DNA of 64,000 bases from Pseudomonas japonica (GCF_900188455.1 NZ_FZOL01000021.1:1-64000); one strand, 5' to 3'; positions 15,895 to 25,052 are shown, counted from the stretch's first letter. Numbers and translations are program-made. The notes: generated from the sequence alone by a model not told the origin.

Positions 15895-17553
15895 ATGCTG
15901 ACCCTGCTCAATCTGCTGTCAGCCGTCGCCCTGCTGATCTGGGGCACACATATCGTCCGTACCGGCATCCTGCGGGTCTACGGCTCCAACCTGCGCCGCG
16001 TCATCGGCCAGAACATGGCGCGCAGGCCGCTGGCGTTCATCGCCGGGATCCTGGTCACGGCCATGGTGCAGAGCAGCAACGCCACGGCGATGCTGGTCAC
16101 CTCGTTCGTCGGCCAGGGCCTGATGGCCCTGACCCCGGCCCTGGCGATCATGCTCGGCGCCGACGTCGGTACCGCGCTGATGGCGCGGGTGCTGACCCTC
16201 GACCTGTCGTGGCTGTCGCCGCTGCTGATCTTCCTCGGCGTGATCTTCTTCCTCTCGCGCAAGCAGACCCGCGCCGGCCAGCTCGGACGGGTGGGCATCG
16301 GCCTGGGCCTGATCATCCTCGCTCTGCAGCTGATCGTCGAAGCGGCCACGCCGATCACCACGGCGCAGGGGGTCAAGGTCCTGTTCGCCTCGCTGACCGG
16401 CGATATCCTGCTCGACGCCCTGATCGGCGCCCTGTTCGCGATGATTTCCTACTCCAGCCTGGCCGCGGTGCTGCTGACCGCGACCCTGGCCGGGGCCGGG
16501 GTGATCGGCCTGCCGGTGGCGATCGGCCTGGTGATCGGTGCCAACATCGGCAGCGGTCTGCTGGCCTTCATCGGCACCAGCATGCGCAACAGCGCGGGGC
16601 GCCAGGTGGCGCTGGGCAGCCTGCTGTACAAGCTGATCGGCCTGCTGCTGACCATTCCGCTGCTGCATCCGCTGGTCGAGTGGATGGACAGCCTGAACTT
16701 CCGCCCCGCGGAGCTGGTGATCGGTTTCCACCTGCTCTACAACAGCCTGCGTTGCCTGACCCTGCTGCCCACCGTCGGCCTGATGTCGCGGGCCTGCGCC
16801 TGGCTGATGCCTGAGCGCCCGGAAACCAATGGCCACACCACCCCGCGCCACCTCGACCCCGCGGCCCTCGCCACCCCCAGCCTGGCCCTGGCCAACGCGG
16901 TGCGCGAGACGCTGCGCCTGGGTGATCTGGTGGACAGCATGCTGGAGTCCATGAACGGCGTGCTGCGTGGCACCCACACGGCGGTTTCCCAGGAAGTGCG
17001 CAGCCTCGGCGACGATGTCGAGGCGCTGTACAACGCGATCAAGCTGTACCTGGCGCAGATGCCCCGGGAAGACCTCAGCGAGCAGGACAGACAGCGCTGG
17101 GCCGAGATCATCGAACTGGCACTGAACCTGAAAATGGCCAGCGACCTGATCGAACGCATGCTGCGCAAGATCCAGCAGCAGAAGACCTCGCAGCGCCGCG
17201 AGTTCTCCCAGGTCGGCCTGGAGGAACTGACCGGCCTGCAGAGTCAGTTGCTGGCCAACCTGCGCCTGGGGCTGTCGGTATTTCTCAGCGCCGATCCGGA
17301 AAGCGCGCGCCAGCTGTTGCGGGAAAAACGCCGTTTCCGTGCCCAGGAACGGCGCCTGGCCCATGCCCACGTCAGCCGCCTGCAGCGCAAGGTGGTACAA
17401 AGCATCGAGACCAGCGCCCTGCACCTGGAGCTGATCGCCGATATGAGAAGGTTGAATTCATTGTTCTGCAGCAGTGCCTATGTGGTACTCGGTGGTCATG
17501 ACACGGGCGCGTTGCTCATCGACAGCGTGCCGGACGAAATCCATTCGCCGTGA
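15895..17553 (+). CDS. Na/Pi cotransporter family protein with PhoU-like tail
   Basis: A 552-residue protein with two Na/Pi-cotransporter repeats in the membrane half. QSSNATAMLVTSFVGQG is the hallmark of repeat one and ISYSSLAAVLLTATLAGAG is in repeat two. The C-terminal half (about 330-545) is helical and soluble, like the PhoU domain often fused to this family. It probably imports phosphate with sodium, the tail perhaps acting as a regulator. The ATG at 15895 follows a G-rich site. The next gene starts 37 nt downstream. Confidence 0.87.
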   Translation: MLTLLNLLSAVALLIWGTHIVRTGILRVYGSNLRRVIGQNMARRPLAFIAGILVTAMVQSSNATAMLVTSFVGQGLMALTPALAIMLGADVGTALMARVLTLDLSWLSPLLIFLGVIFFLSRKQTRAGQLGRVGIGLGLIILALQLIVEAATPITTAQGVKVLFASLTGDILLDALIGALFAMISYSSLAAVLLTATLAGAGVIGLPVAIGLVIGANIGSGLLAFIGTSMRNSAGRQVALGSLLYKLIGLLLTIPLLHPLVEWMDSLNFRPAELVIGFHLLYNSLRCLTLLPTVGLMSRACAWLMPERPETNGHTTPRHLDPAALATPSLALANAVRETLRLGDLVDSMLESMNGVLRGTHTAVSQEVRSLGDDVEALYNAIKLYLAQMPREDLSEQDRQRWAEIIELALNLKMASDLIERMLRKIQQQKTSQRREFSQVGLEELTGLQSQLLANLRLGLSVFLSADPESARQLLREKRRFRAQERRLAHAHVSRLQRKVVQSIETSALHLELIADMRRLNSLFCSSAYVVLGGHDTGALLIDSVPDEIHSP

Positions 17554-17590
17554 CCCCGTGCCGCCTCGAACCGATTCAAGGAAGTCGTTC

Positions 17591-18970
17591 ATGCGTTGCC
17601 TGATATTCGTCTGCCTGTTGCTGGGCTGTGCCCCCGGCTTTGCCCTCGATCGCAACCAGGTCGAGGGCTACCTGCTGCCCAATGGCCTGCAGGTGCTGCT
17701 CAAGCCCGGCTACGAGCGCGACCATGTGTCGATCCGCCTGGTGGTGGGCATCGGCTTCGATGACTTCTCCTGCGAACAGAAGGAGTTGCCCCACCTGCTC
17801 GAACACCTGCTGTTCAGTGGCATCGACGACGACGGCGAGGGTGGCCTGGAGAAACGCATGCAGGCGCTCGGCGGCGAATGGAACGCCTATACCAGCAGCG
17901 CCGATACCACCTTCGTCATCGAGGCCCCCGCGCGCAACCAGCGCAAGGTCCTCGACCTGCTGCTGGCGATCATTCAGCAGACGCGCATCGACGACGATGC
18001 CCTGGCCCTGTCCAAACGCATCGTCGAGCGCGAGGACGGCGGGCACTACACGCACCTGCAACGCTGGCTCGACCGCCAGGACCTCGGCCAGCGCTCCGGC
18101 GACCAGTTGGCGGTGGAGCTGGGGCTGAAATGCGCCGAACGCTCCGACGTCGAGGACATGACCGTGGAGCAGGTGGAAGAGGTGCGCAAGCGCTGGTATG
18201 CGTCGAACAACATGACCCTGATCGTGGTCGGCGGTCTCGACCGGGTACTGCCGGCCTATCTGGAGCGCAGCTATGGCGAACTGGAACCGGTTGAACCGGT
18301 CGAGCGCCGGACGCTGGCGGGTGTCACCCGCCAGGCCGAAGCCGAGCGCACCCTGATCCACGGCCTGCTGGGCAACAGCGCGCGGTTGAGCTGGCTGTTC
18401 CTGGAGCCGGTGCTGGACAGCGAACACGACGAAACCCTGGAGCTGCTGCAGCGCTACCTGGACTGGGCGCTGTACGACGAGCTGCGGCTCAGGCACGGCC
18501 TGTCCTATGGGCCCTGGAGCCAGCGCGAGACCTTTGGCGACAGCGGCTTGCTCAGCCTCAACGCCGACCTGGAGCGAGACCAGGTGGCGCAGGCCGTCGC
18601 GGTGGTCCGGGCCATGCTCGAGCGCCTGCGCGAGGACGGGCTGGACCCGCAGACCTTCGAGCGGGTCAAGGCCGCGGCCATCGCCCGCGAGGCCTGGACC
18701 ACCCAGGGCAACAGTGCGCTGGCGGATTACTACTGGGGGGCGCTGAACGGGTATGCCGACGGGCGTTTCGTCGATCCCGCGCAGCGCATGCGCGGGGTGA
18801 GCCTGGACGAGGCCAACCAGGCCATGCGCCTGCTGTTCAAGGACGCCGGGTGGGTGAGGGTGGAGAAGCCGTTGCTGGGGTATGACGAGCTGTTCTGGGT
18901 GGGGGTGCTGGGAGTGCTGCTGGTGGTGATCGGTGGGGGGATCTGGTATCGGCGCAGGTCAGTTAGCTGA
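17591..18970 (+). CDS. M16 family peptidase, membrane anchored
   Basis: A 459-residue single-unit M16 (pitrilysin-family) peptidase. The inverted zinc motif HLLEH is at 68-72, and the expected third ligand Glu is in VEREDG (E148), 76 residues after the second His. A hydrophobic or lipoprotein-like N-terminus (CLLLGCAPG) suggests export. A C-terminal helix (LFWVGVLGVLLVVIGGGIWY) followed by basic residues suggests a membrane anchor. Most M16 enzymes are longer or work in pairs, and no second unit is nearby. The ATG at 17591 is chosen because the signal sequence starts there. Confidence 0.85.
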   Translation: MRCLIFVCLLLGCAPGFALDRNQVEGYLLPNGLQVLLKPGYERDHVSIRLVVGIGFDDFSCEQKELPHLLEHLLFSGIDDDGEGGLEKRMQALGGEWNAYTSSADTTFVIEAPARNQRKVLDLLLAIIQQTRIDDDALALSKRIVEREDGGHYTHLQRWLDRQDLGQRSGDQLAVELGLKCAERSDVEDMTVEQVEEVRKRWYASNNMTLIVVGGLDRVLPAYLERSYGELEPVEPVERRTLAGVTRQAEAERTLIHGLLGNSARLSWLFLEPVLDSEHDETLELLQRYLDWALYDELRLRHGLSYGPWSQRETFGDSGLLSLNADLERDQVAQAVAVVRAMLERLREDGLDPQTFERVKAAAIAREAWTTQGNSALADYYWGALNGYADGRFVDPAQRMRGVSLDEANQAMRLLFKDAGWVRVEKPLLGYDELFWVGVLGVLLVVIGGGIWYRRRSVS

Positions 18971-19001
18971 GAGTGGATGGGTTTGGGCCTGCCTTGCAGG
19001 C

Positions 19002-19107
19002 CTTCGCGGGCAAGCCACGCTCCTACGGAATGATGCGTGACCCAGTAGGAACGCGGCGTGCCCCCGTAGGAGCGCGGCTTGCCCGCGAAGGACCGCGTAG
19101 CGGTCCC
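19002..19107. repeat. REP-like element cluster (copy B)
   Basis: CTTCGCGGGCAAGCCACGC in one orientation, a degenerate middle copy (GTAGGAACGCGGCGTGCC), then GTAGGAGCGCGGCTTGCCC in the other, followed by GGACCGCGTAGCGGTCC. Same family as copies at 13174, 25053 and 50959. Confidence 0.85.
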
Positions 19108-19183
19108 AACGGGATGCACGTCTGAGGATCAAAAACCCGGTATCCTTGTAACCATATTTTTCAGCCCTTCATGTACTCCCCAA

Positions 19184-20203
19184 ATGCCCATCTACATCCA
19201 GCGCATCATCGAACTGATCCAGCGCTACCCCGGGGTCATCGCGCTCGGTGGCTTCATCTCCGGTATCGGCAGTTTCATCCTCGTCGACCGCCAGGAAAGC
19301 CTGGCCAGCTGGGTGGCCATCCTGATGCTGGTGAGCTGGGTCTGGCTGATGCTGGAAAACACCTTCACCGAACTGTTCAGCCGCACCTTCAAGCGCGAGA
19401 TCCCGCAGCCCCTGCTGCGCTACGCGACGCAAATGATCCACCAGGAAAGCCTGTTCTTCACCCTGCCGTTCTTCTTCGTCACCACCACCTGGAACAGCGG
19501 CCAGCTGGTCTTCACCGGACTGCTCGGGGCCGCCGGCCTGGTGTCGATCATCGACCCGCTGTACTACAAATGGGTGGCGCCACGGCGCTGGCTGTTCATG
19601 GCCATGCACACCCTGACCCTGTTCGCGGCGCTGCTCACCGCGCTGCCGATCATCCTCCACCTGACCACCGCGCAAAGCTTCAAGCTGGCCCTCGGCACGG
19701 CGATGCTGCTGTCCTTCCCCAGCCTGGCCAGCAGCTTCCCGATCCGTCACTGGCGCCGCGGCGTGGCCCTGGTGCTGGTGACCCTGGCGGTCGGCGGCGC
19801 CGGCTGGCTGCTGCGCTCCTGGGTGCCACCGGCGACCCTGTGGATGACCGAGGTGGCGATCAGCACCGAGGTGCAGAACCGCACGCCAGGAGCAAGCCTC
19901 AAGCAAGTCTCCGCCAGCCAGATCCGCGGCGCCGGGCTCTACGCCTACACCGCGATCAAGGCCCCGCGCGGGCTGAACGAGCGGATCTACCATGTCTGGC
20001 AATTCAACGGCAAAGAGGTCGACCGCATCGCCCTGGACATCAACGGCGGGCGCAAGGAGGGTTACCGCGCCTGGACCCACAAGCAGGTGTTCCCGGCCAA
20101 CCCGGTGGGGCGCTGGCAGGTGCGGGTGCTGACCGAGGACGGCCAGGTCATCGGTGTCCTGCGCTTCCGTGTCATAGACGACGGTCAAGCACCTGCCACG
20201 TAG
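19184..20203 (+). CDS. DUF2914 domain membrane protein
   Basis: A 339-residue protein: about six or seven hydrophobic segments in the first 220 residues, then an extracytoplasmic C-terminal DUF2914 domain. That domain carries RIYHVWQFNGKEVDRIALDI, RAWTHKQVFPANPVGRWQVR and GVLRFRV. Function of the family is unknown. It precedes the lipid-type ABC system by 54 nt on the same strand and may be co-transcribed with it, which hints at an envelope role. The ATG at 19184 has a weak ribosome site, so the start is less certain than the frame. Confidence 0.8.
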   Translation: MPIYIQRIIELIQRYPGVIALGGFISGIGSFILVDRQESLASWVAILMLVSWVWLMLENTFTELFSRTFKREIPQPLLRYATQMIHQESLFFTLPFFFVTTTWNSGQLVFTGLLGAAGLVSIIDPLYYKWVAPRRWLFMAMHTLTLFAALLTALPIILHLTTAQSFKLALGTAMLLSFPSLASSFPIRHWRRGVALVLVTLAVGGAGWLLRSWVPPATLWMTEVAISTEVQNRTPGASLKQVSASQIRGAGLYAYTAIKAPRGLNERIYHVWQFNGKEVDRIALDINGGRKEGYRAWTHKQVFPANPVGRWQVRVLTEDGQVIGVLRFRVIDDGQAPAT

Positions 20204-20257
20204 TGGCGCTATGCTCTGAGGCTGCGCAGCGAAGTGCCGAAGGAATGCCTGGAGCCT

Positions 20258-21400
20258 ATGACCAGCAATGCCATCCCCGCCAGCGTCACCCTGGATACCG
20301 GCAGCAGCCCGAGCTGCCTGCGGCTCAGCGGTGACTGGACCCTGGCCAACTACGCCAGCCTCAAGCACAGCGCCACCGCCCTCGGCGGCCAATACGACCA
20401 GGACACCACGGTCGACCTGAGCCAGCTCGGCAAGCTCGACACCGCCGGCGCCTCGCTGCTGGTGGAACTGCTCGGCCCGCAACGCCTGGCCCAGCTGGAA
20501 GCCGATAGCCCGCTGCCGGCGGCCAGCCGCAAGCTGCTGCACAACGTGCAGGGGTCGCTCGAGGCGTTCTGCATCCCGCCACGCAACGCCCAGATCCCGG
20601 TGCTGACCCAACTGCTGGCGCGTATCGGCGCGGCGGTGGACACCCTGTACCAGGACAGCCGCCAGCTGCTCGGCTTCATCGGCCTGATCATCGCCACCCT
20701 GGCCCGTCGCGCCCTGCAACCCCGGCGCTGGCGGGTCACCTCGGTGGTCGCGCATATCGAACAGACCGGTCTCGACGCGGCGCCCATCGTCGCCCTGCTG
20801 ACCTTCCTGGTCGGCGCCGTGGTGGCCTTTCTCGGCGCCACGGTGCTGGCCAGCTTCGGCGCCAGTATCTTCACCGTGGACCTGGTGGCGTTCTCCTTCC
20901 TGCGCGAGTTCGGCGTGCTGCTCACCGCCATCCTCATGGCCGGTCGCACCGCCAGCGCCTTCACCGCGCAGATCGGCTCGATGAAGGCCAACGAGGAGAT
21001 CGACGCGATCCGCACCCTCGGTCTCGACCCGGTGGAACTGCTGGTGATCCCGCGGGTGCTGGCGCTGCTGATCGCCCTGCCGCTGCTGACCTTCCTCGCC
21101 ATGCTCTGCGGCATCGTCGGCGGTGGGGTGGTCTGCGCGCTGTCGCTGGACATCTCGCCGGCCATGTTCCTCTCGCTGCTGGAAAGCGATATCGGCGTAC
21201 AGCACTTCCTCGTCGGCCTGCTCAAGGCACCGTTCTTCGCCTTCCTGATCGCCGCCATCGGCTGCCTGGAAGGTTTCAAGGTCAGCGGCAGCGCCGAGTC
21301 GGTCGGCGCCCACACGACCTCGGCGGTGGTCCAGTCGATTTTCGTGGTGATCATGCTCGACGCCGTGGCCGCGCTGTTCTTCATGGAGATGGGCTGGTGA
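20258..21400 (+). CDS. MlaE-family ABC permease with N-terminal STAS domain
   Basis: A 380-residue permease: an N-terminal STAS-like domain (about 1-110; VDLSQLGKLDTAGASLLVELL) fused to a MlaE domain. The latter has FLVGAVVAFLGATVL, LTAILMAGRTASAFTAQIGSMKANEEIDA and the C-terminal FFMEMGW. In the canonical Mla system the STAS protein MlaB is separate, so here MlaB and MlaE are one chain. The start is taken at ATG 20258; GTG 20234 is possible. The end overlaps the GTG of the ATPase gene, giving tight coupling. Confidence 0.88.
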   Translation: MTSNAIPASVTLDTGSSPSCLRLSGDWTLANYASLKHSATALGGQYDQDTTVDLSQLGKLDTAGASLLVELLGPQRLAQLEADSPLPAASRKLLHNVQGSLEAFCIPPRNAQIPVLTQLLARIGAAVDTLYQDSRQLLGFIGLIIATLARRALQPRRWRVTSVVAHIEQTGLDAAPIVALLTFLVGAVVAFLGATVLASFGASIFTVDLVAFSFLREFGVLLTAILMAGRTASAFTAQIGSMKANEEIDAIRTLGLDPVELLVIPRVLALLIALPLLTFLAMLCGIVGGGVVCALSLDISPAMFLSLLESDIGVQHFLVGLLKAPFFAFLIAAIGCLEGFKVSGSAESVGAHTTSAVVQSIFVVIMLDAVAALFFMEMGW

Positions 21401-22191
21401 GCGACGATTCCCGGGAAAAGGTCATCGAGGTCCGTGGCCTGTGCAACCGCTTCGGCGCGCAGAGCGTGCACGAGAACCTCGACCTCGACCTGTACCGTGG
21501 CGAGATCCTCTCCGTGGTCGGCGGCTCCGGCAGCGGCAAGTCGGTGCTGCTGCGCAGCATCGTCGGTCTGCGCCGGCCCAACGAAGGCCAGGTGCGGGTG
21601 TTCGGCGAAGACCTGTCCAGCGCCGATGCGCAGCAGCGCTCGTTGATCGAACGGCGTTTCGGCGTGCTGTTCCAGAAGGGCGCGCTGTTCTCTTCGCTGA
21701 CCGTGACCGAGAACGTCGCCTTGCCGCTGATCGAACACGCAGGCCTGAGCCGCGACGACGCCGAGCACCTGGCCGGGGTCAAGCTGGCCCTGGCCGGCCT
21801 GCCGCAGTCGGCGGCGGACAAGTTTCCCGCCTCGCTGTCCGGCGGCATGATCAAGCGCGCCGCCCTGGCCCGAGCCCTGGCCCTGGACCCGGACATCCTG
21901 TTCCTCGACGAACCCACCGCCGGCCTCGACCCGATCGGCGCCGCGGCCTTCGACCAGTTGATCCTGACCCTGCGCGATGCCCTGGGTCTGAGCGTGTTCC
22001 TCATCACCCACGACCTGGACACCCTCTACACCATCAGCGACCGGATCGCCGTGCTGGCGCAGAAGAAAGTGCTGGTGGCCGCGCCGATCGACACCGTGGC
22101 GGCGACCGATGACCCGTGGATTCACGAGTATTTCCATGGCCCGCGTGGCCGTGCGGCCTACACGGCCGCGACAGCGCTGAAGGAGAAGTGA
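21397..22191 (+). CDS. MlaF-like ABC transporter ATP-binding protein
   Basis: A 264-residue ABC ATPase: Walker A GGSGSGKS, signature LSGGMIKRAALARA, Walker B DILFLDEPTAGLDP and the switch His in LITHDLDTL. The LSGGM signature with LFQKGALFSSLTVTEN is typical of the MlaF/MkL subfamily that powers MCE lipid transporters. It starts at a GTG overlapping the permease stop (GTGA) and is followed after 1 nt by the MCE gene. Confidence 0.93.
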   Translation: MSDDSREKVIEVRGLCNRFGAQSVHENLDLDLYRGEILSVVGGSGSGKSVLLRSIVGLRRPNEGQVRVFGEDLSSADAQQRSLIERRFGVLFQKGALFSSLTVTENVALPLIEHAGLSRDDAEHLAGVKLALAGLPQSAADKFPASLSGGMIKRAALARALALDPDILFLDEPTAGLDPIGAAAFDQLILTLRDALGLSVFLITHDLDTLYTISDRIAVLAQKKVLVAAPIDTVAATDDPWIHEYFHGPRGRAAYTAATALKEK

Positions 22192-22192
22192 G

Positions 22193-23131
22193 ATGGAAAC
22201 CCGCGCGCATCATGTACTGATCGGGATGGTCACCGTGCTGGTGGTGGCCGGCGCCATGCTCTTCGGCCTGTGGCTGGCCAAGTCCAGCGTCGACGCGACG
22301 TTCAAGGACTACGAGGTGGTGTTCAACGAGGCAGTGACCGGCCTGTCCCGCGGCAGTGCCGTGCAGTACAGCGGGATCAAGGTGGGCGACGTGATGAGCC
22401 TGCGCCTCGACCCCAATGACCCGCGCCGGGTGCTGGCACATGTCCGCCTCAACGCCGACACCCCGGTCAAGCAGGACACCCAGGCCAAGCTGACCCTCAC
22501 CGGGGTCACCGGCACCTCGCTGATCCAGCTCAGCGGCGGCACCCCGGACAGCCCGCCGCTGGTGGGCAAGAGCGGCAAGCTGCCGATCATCGTCGCCACG
22601 CCATCGCCGATCTCGCGCCTGCTCACCGACAGCAGCGACCTGGTGACCAACATCAACCTGCTGCTGCACAACGCCAACCGCCTGTTCTCCCCGGAGAACA
22701 CCGAGCGCCTCAGCGCCACCCTGGCCAACCTGGAGCAGACCACCGGCGCCGTCGCCGCCCAGCGCGACGACATCAGCCAAGCGATCAAGCAGCTGTCGAC
22801 CCTCGGCCAGCAGGCTGGCATCGCGCTGCAACAGACTGGCGAGCTGATGCGCAACGCCAACCAGCTGCTCGGCAACCATGGGACGGATATTGCGCAGAGC
22901 GCCGACCAGGCCATGAAATCCCTGGCGCAGACAACCACGACCCTCAACAGCCTGCTGGAAAGCAATCGCGAAGCCCTCGACAGCGGCGCCCAGGGTTTCC
23001 GCGACCTGTCCCCGGCGTTGCGCGAACTGCGCGACACCCTCAATTCGCTCAAGGCCATCTCCCGCCGCCTTGAGGCCAACCCCAGCGGCTACCTGCTCGG
23101 CCGTGACCAAAGCAAGGAGTTCGAGCCATGA
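22193..23131 (+). CDS. MlaD/MCE-domain lipid-binding protein
   Basis: A 312-residue protein with one N-terminal membrane anchor (about 9-29, IGMVTVLVVAGAMLFGLWLA) and one MCE domain (about 38-118; YEVVFNEAVTGLSRGSAVQYSGIKVGDV). A long helical C-terminal tail follows (about 150-290), rich in Asn, Gln and Ala. MCE proteins form hexameric tunnels that move lipids across the periplasm; the long tail resembles PqiB/LetB/Mce proteins more than the short E. coli MlaD. It overlaps the lipoprotein gene by 4 nt. Confidence 0.9.
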   Translation: METRAHHVLIGMVTVLVVAGAMLFGLWLAKSSVDATFKDYEVVFNEAVTGLSRGSAVQYSGIKVGDVMSLRLDPNDPRRVLAHVRLNADTPVKQDTQAKLTLTGVTGTSLIQLSGGTPDSPPLVGKSGKLPIIVATPSPISRLLTDSSDLVTNINLLLHNANRLFSPENTERLSATLANLEQTTGAVAAQRDDISQAIKQLSTLGQQAGIALQQTGELMRNANQLLGNHGTDIAQSADQAMKSLAQTTTTLNSLLESNREALDSGAQGFRDLSPALRELRDTLNSLKAISRRLEANPSGYLLGRDQSKEFEP

Positions 23132-23766
23132 GCCTCGCCAGCCGCTTGTCCCTGGCCCTGTTGATCAGCTTGAGCAGCGCCTGCTCGATCCTGCCGAAAG
23201 CGGAGAACGCCGATGTCTACCGCCTGCCGGCCGCGGCCGTGACGCCGTCCGGCGCGGCGCCGGTGAGCTGGTCGCTGCGGATCAACAAACCGCTGACCAG
23301 CGACGCGCTGAACGTGCCGCGTATCGCCGTGGTGCCGCAAGGCAACGTGCTCAGCAGCTACAAGGGCGCGCGCTGGACCGATCCGGCCCCGGCGCTGCTG
23401 CGCAACCGCATCCTCGATGCCTTCCAGCGCGACGGACGGGTGCCGCGCCTGAGCGCCGACGACAGCAATCTGCAATCGGATTTCGAACTGGTGGGCGAGC
23501 TGCAGGCATTCCAGAGCGAATACACGGCCGCGGGCATCGACGTGGTCGTGCGTCTCGATGCGCGTCTGGTGGACGGACGCAGCCAGCGCATGATCGCCAG
23601 CCGCATCTTCGAGGTACGCCAGCCGCAGCCCGACAAGCACGTACCGGCGGTGGTCGCCGGGCTGGGTCAGGCCACCGACCGGCTGAGCGCGCAACTGCTG
23701 GACTGGACCCTGAAACAGGGCGAGCAGTACCAGCGGGCGTCAGGCAATCAGGCGAAGAACCAGTAG
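23128..23766 (+). CDS. ABC-type transport auxiliary lipoprotein (PqiC-like)
   Basis: A 212-residue lipoprotein. The lipobox is SLSSACSI, so the mature protein starts at the Cys near residue 18. The body matches the PqiC/ABC-auxiliary lipoprotein family (YRLPAAA, SWSLRINKPLTSDALNVPRIAV, RWTDPAPALLRNRILDAF). It should be the outer-membrane end of the MCE system encoded just upstream, in the way PqiC partners PqiB. The gene overlaps the convergent SpmAB-like gene by 19 nt at its 3' end. Confidence 0.88.
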   Translation: MSLASRLSLALLISLSSACSILPKAENADVYRLPAAAVTPSGAAPVSWSLRINKPLTSDALNVPRIAVVPQGNVLSSYKGARWTDPAPALLRNRILDAFQRDGRVPRLSADDSNLQSDFELVGELQAFQSEYTAAGIDVVVRLDARLVDGRSQRMIASRIFEVRQPQPDKHVPAVVAGLGQATDRLSAQLLDWTLKQGEQYQRASGNQAKNQ

Positions 23767-24977
23767 CACACGCCGATGGCGCCGAGCACCCCGGCCAGCT
23801 CGGCGAGCAGGGCACAACCCACGGCGTGGCGGGTGCGCTGGATGCCGACCGCACCGAAGTACACCGCCAGCACGTAGAAAGTGGTCTCGGTACTGCCCTG
23901 CACCGTGGCCGCCACCAGCGCCGGGAAGCTGTCGACCCCGTGGGTCTGCATGGTCTCGATCAGCATGGCGCGCGCCGCGCTGCCGGAGAACGGCTTGACC
24001 AGCGCGGTGGGCAGGGCGTCGACGAAGCGGGTGTCCCAGCCCAGCCATTCCACCGTATGACGGATGCCGTCGAGGCCGAACTCCAGCGCCCCGGAGGCAC
24101 GCAATACGCCAACCGCACAGAGCATCGCCACCAGGTAGGGCAGCAGGTTCTTCGCCACGTCGAAACCTTCCTTGGCGCCTTCGACGAAGGTTTCGTACAC
24201 CTTGACCTTCTTCAGTGCACCGATCAGCAGGAACAGCATGATCAGGCCGAACAGGGTGAGGTTGCCGAGGATCGACGACAGGCTGGCCAGGGCGGCGGCC
24301 GACATGCTCGCCAGCAGCGCCATGAACCCGCCGAGCAGCAGCGCGCCCGGCACCAGGTAGGCCAGCACCACCGGGTCCCACAGGCGCAGGCGCTGGACGA
24401 TGGCCACCGAGAGCAGGCCAACCAGGGTCGAGCAACTAGTGGCGAGCAGGATCGGCAGGAATACCAGGGTCGGGTCCATGGCGCCTTGCTGGGCGCGGTA
24501 CATGAAGATGGTCACCGGCAGCAGGGTCAGGGACGAGGCGTTGAGCACCAGGAAGAGGATCTGCGCGTTGCTCGCGGTGGTCGGGCTGGGGTTCAGCTCC
24601 TGCAACGCACGCATCGCCTTGAGGCCGATGGGCGTGGCGGCGTTGTCCAGGCCCAGGCCGTTGGCGGCGAAGTTCAGGGTGATCAGGCCGAGGGCCGGGT
24701 GCCCGGGCGGGACTTCCGGCATCAGGCGGCGGAACAGCGGGCCGAGGACCTTGGCCAGCCACTCGACGATACCGGCCTGCTCGGCGATCTTGAGGAAGCC
24801 CAGCCACAGGGTCAGGGTGCCGAACAGCAGCACCATCACCTCGACCGAGAGCTTGGCCATGGCGAAGATGCTTTCCACCATCGCCGCAAAGATTCCCGCG
24901 TTACCCCCTGCCAGCCACTGCGCCAGGGCGGAAATGGCCGCCACCACGAAAAAACCGAGCCAAAGGCCGTTGAGCAT
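23748..24977 (-). CDS. SpmA/SpmB-like nucleoside-recognition (Gate) domain fusion protein
   Basis: A 409-residue membrane protein with two Gate/nucleoside-recognition regions, corresponding to spore maturation proteins SpmA (N-terminal; NFAANGLGLDNAATPIGLKAM) and SpmB (C-terminal; PYLVAMLCAVGVLRASGALEF, ATVQGSTETTFYVLAVYFGAVG) joined in one chain. The organism does not sporulate, so the name is historical; the family may be a transporter of unknown substrate. The ATG at 24977 starts a hydrophobic N-terminus; the upstream extension reads through a REP element. Its 3' end overlaps the lipoprotein gene on the other strand. Confidence 0.85.
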   Translation of the reverse strand: MLNGLWLGFFVVAAISALAQWLAGGNAGIFAAMVESIFAMAKLSVEVMVLLFGTLTLWLGFLKIAEQAGIVEWLAKVLGPLFRRLMPEVPPGHPALGLITLNFAANGLGLDNAATPIGLKAMRALQELNPSPTTASNAQILFLVLNASSLTLLPVTIFMYRAQQGAMDPTLVFLPILLATSCSTLVGLLSVAIVQRLRLWDPVVLAYLVPGALLLGGFMALLASMSAAALASLSSILGNLTLFGLIMLFLLIGALKKVKVYETFVEGAKEGFDVAKNLLPYLVAMLCAVGVLRASGALEFGLDGIRHTVEWLGWDTRFVDALPTALVKPFSGSAARAMLIETMQTHGVDSFPALVAATVQGSTETTFYVLAVYFGAVGIQRTRHAVGCALLAELAGVLGAIGVCYWFFA

Positions 24978-25052
24978 TCGAATGTCCCCTTGAAGATGGG
25001 CTGAATGATAGCGGAAGCCATGCGCAGAAGTCCGTGCAGGCGCGCGGCGACT

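Noticed and set aside
19169..21313. 714-codon minus-strand open frame opposite the DUF2914 and MlaE-type genes
   Set aside because: Shadow frame with Gln/Gly/His-rich low-complexity translation; the plus-strand genes have clear domains and overlapping starts.
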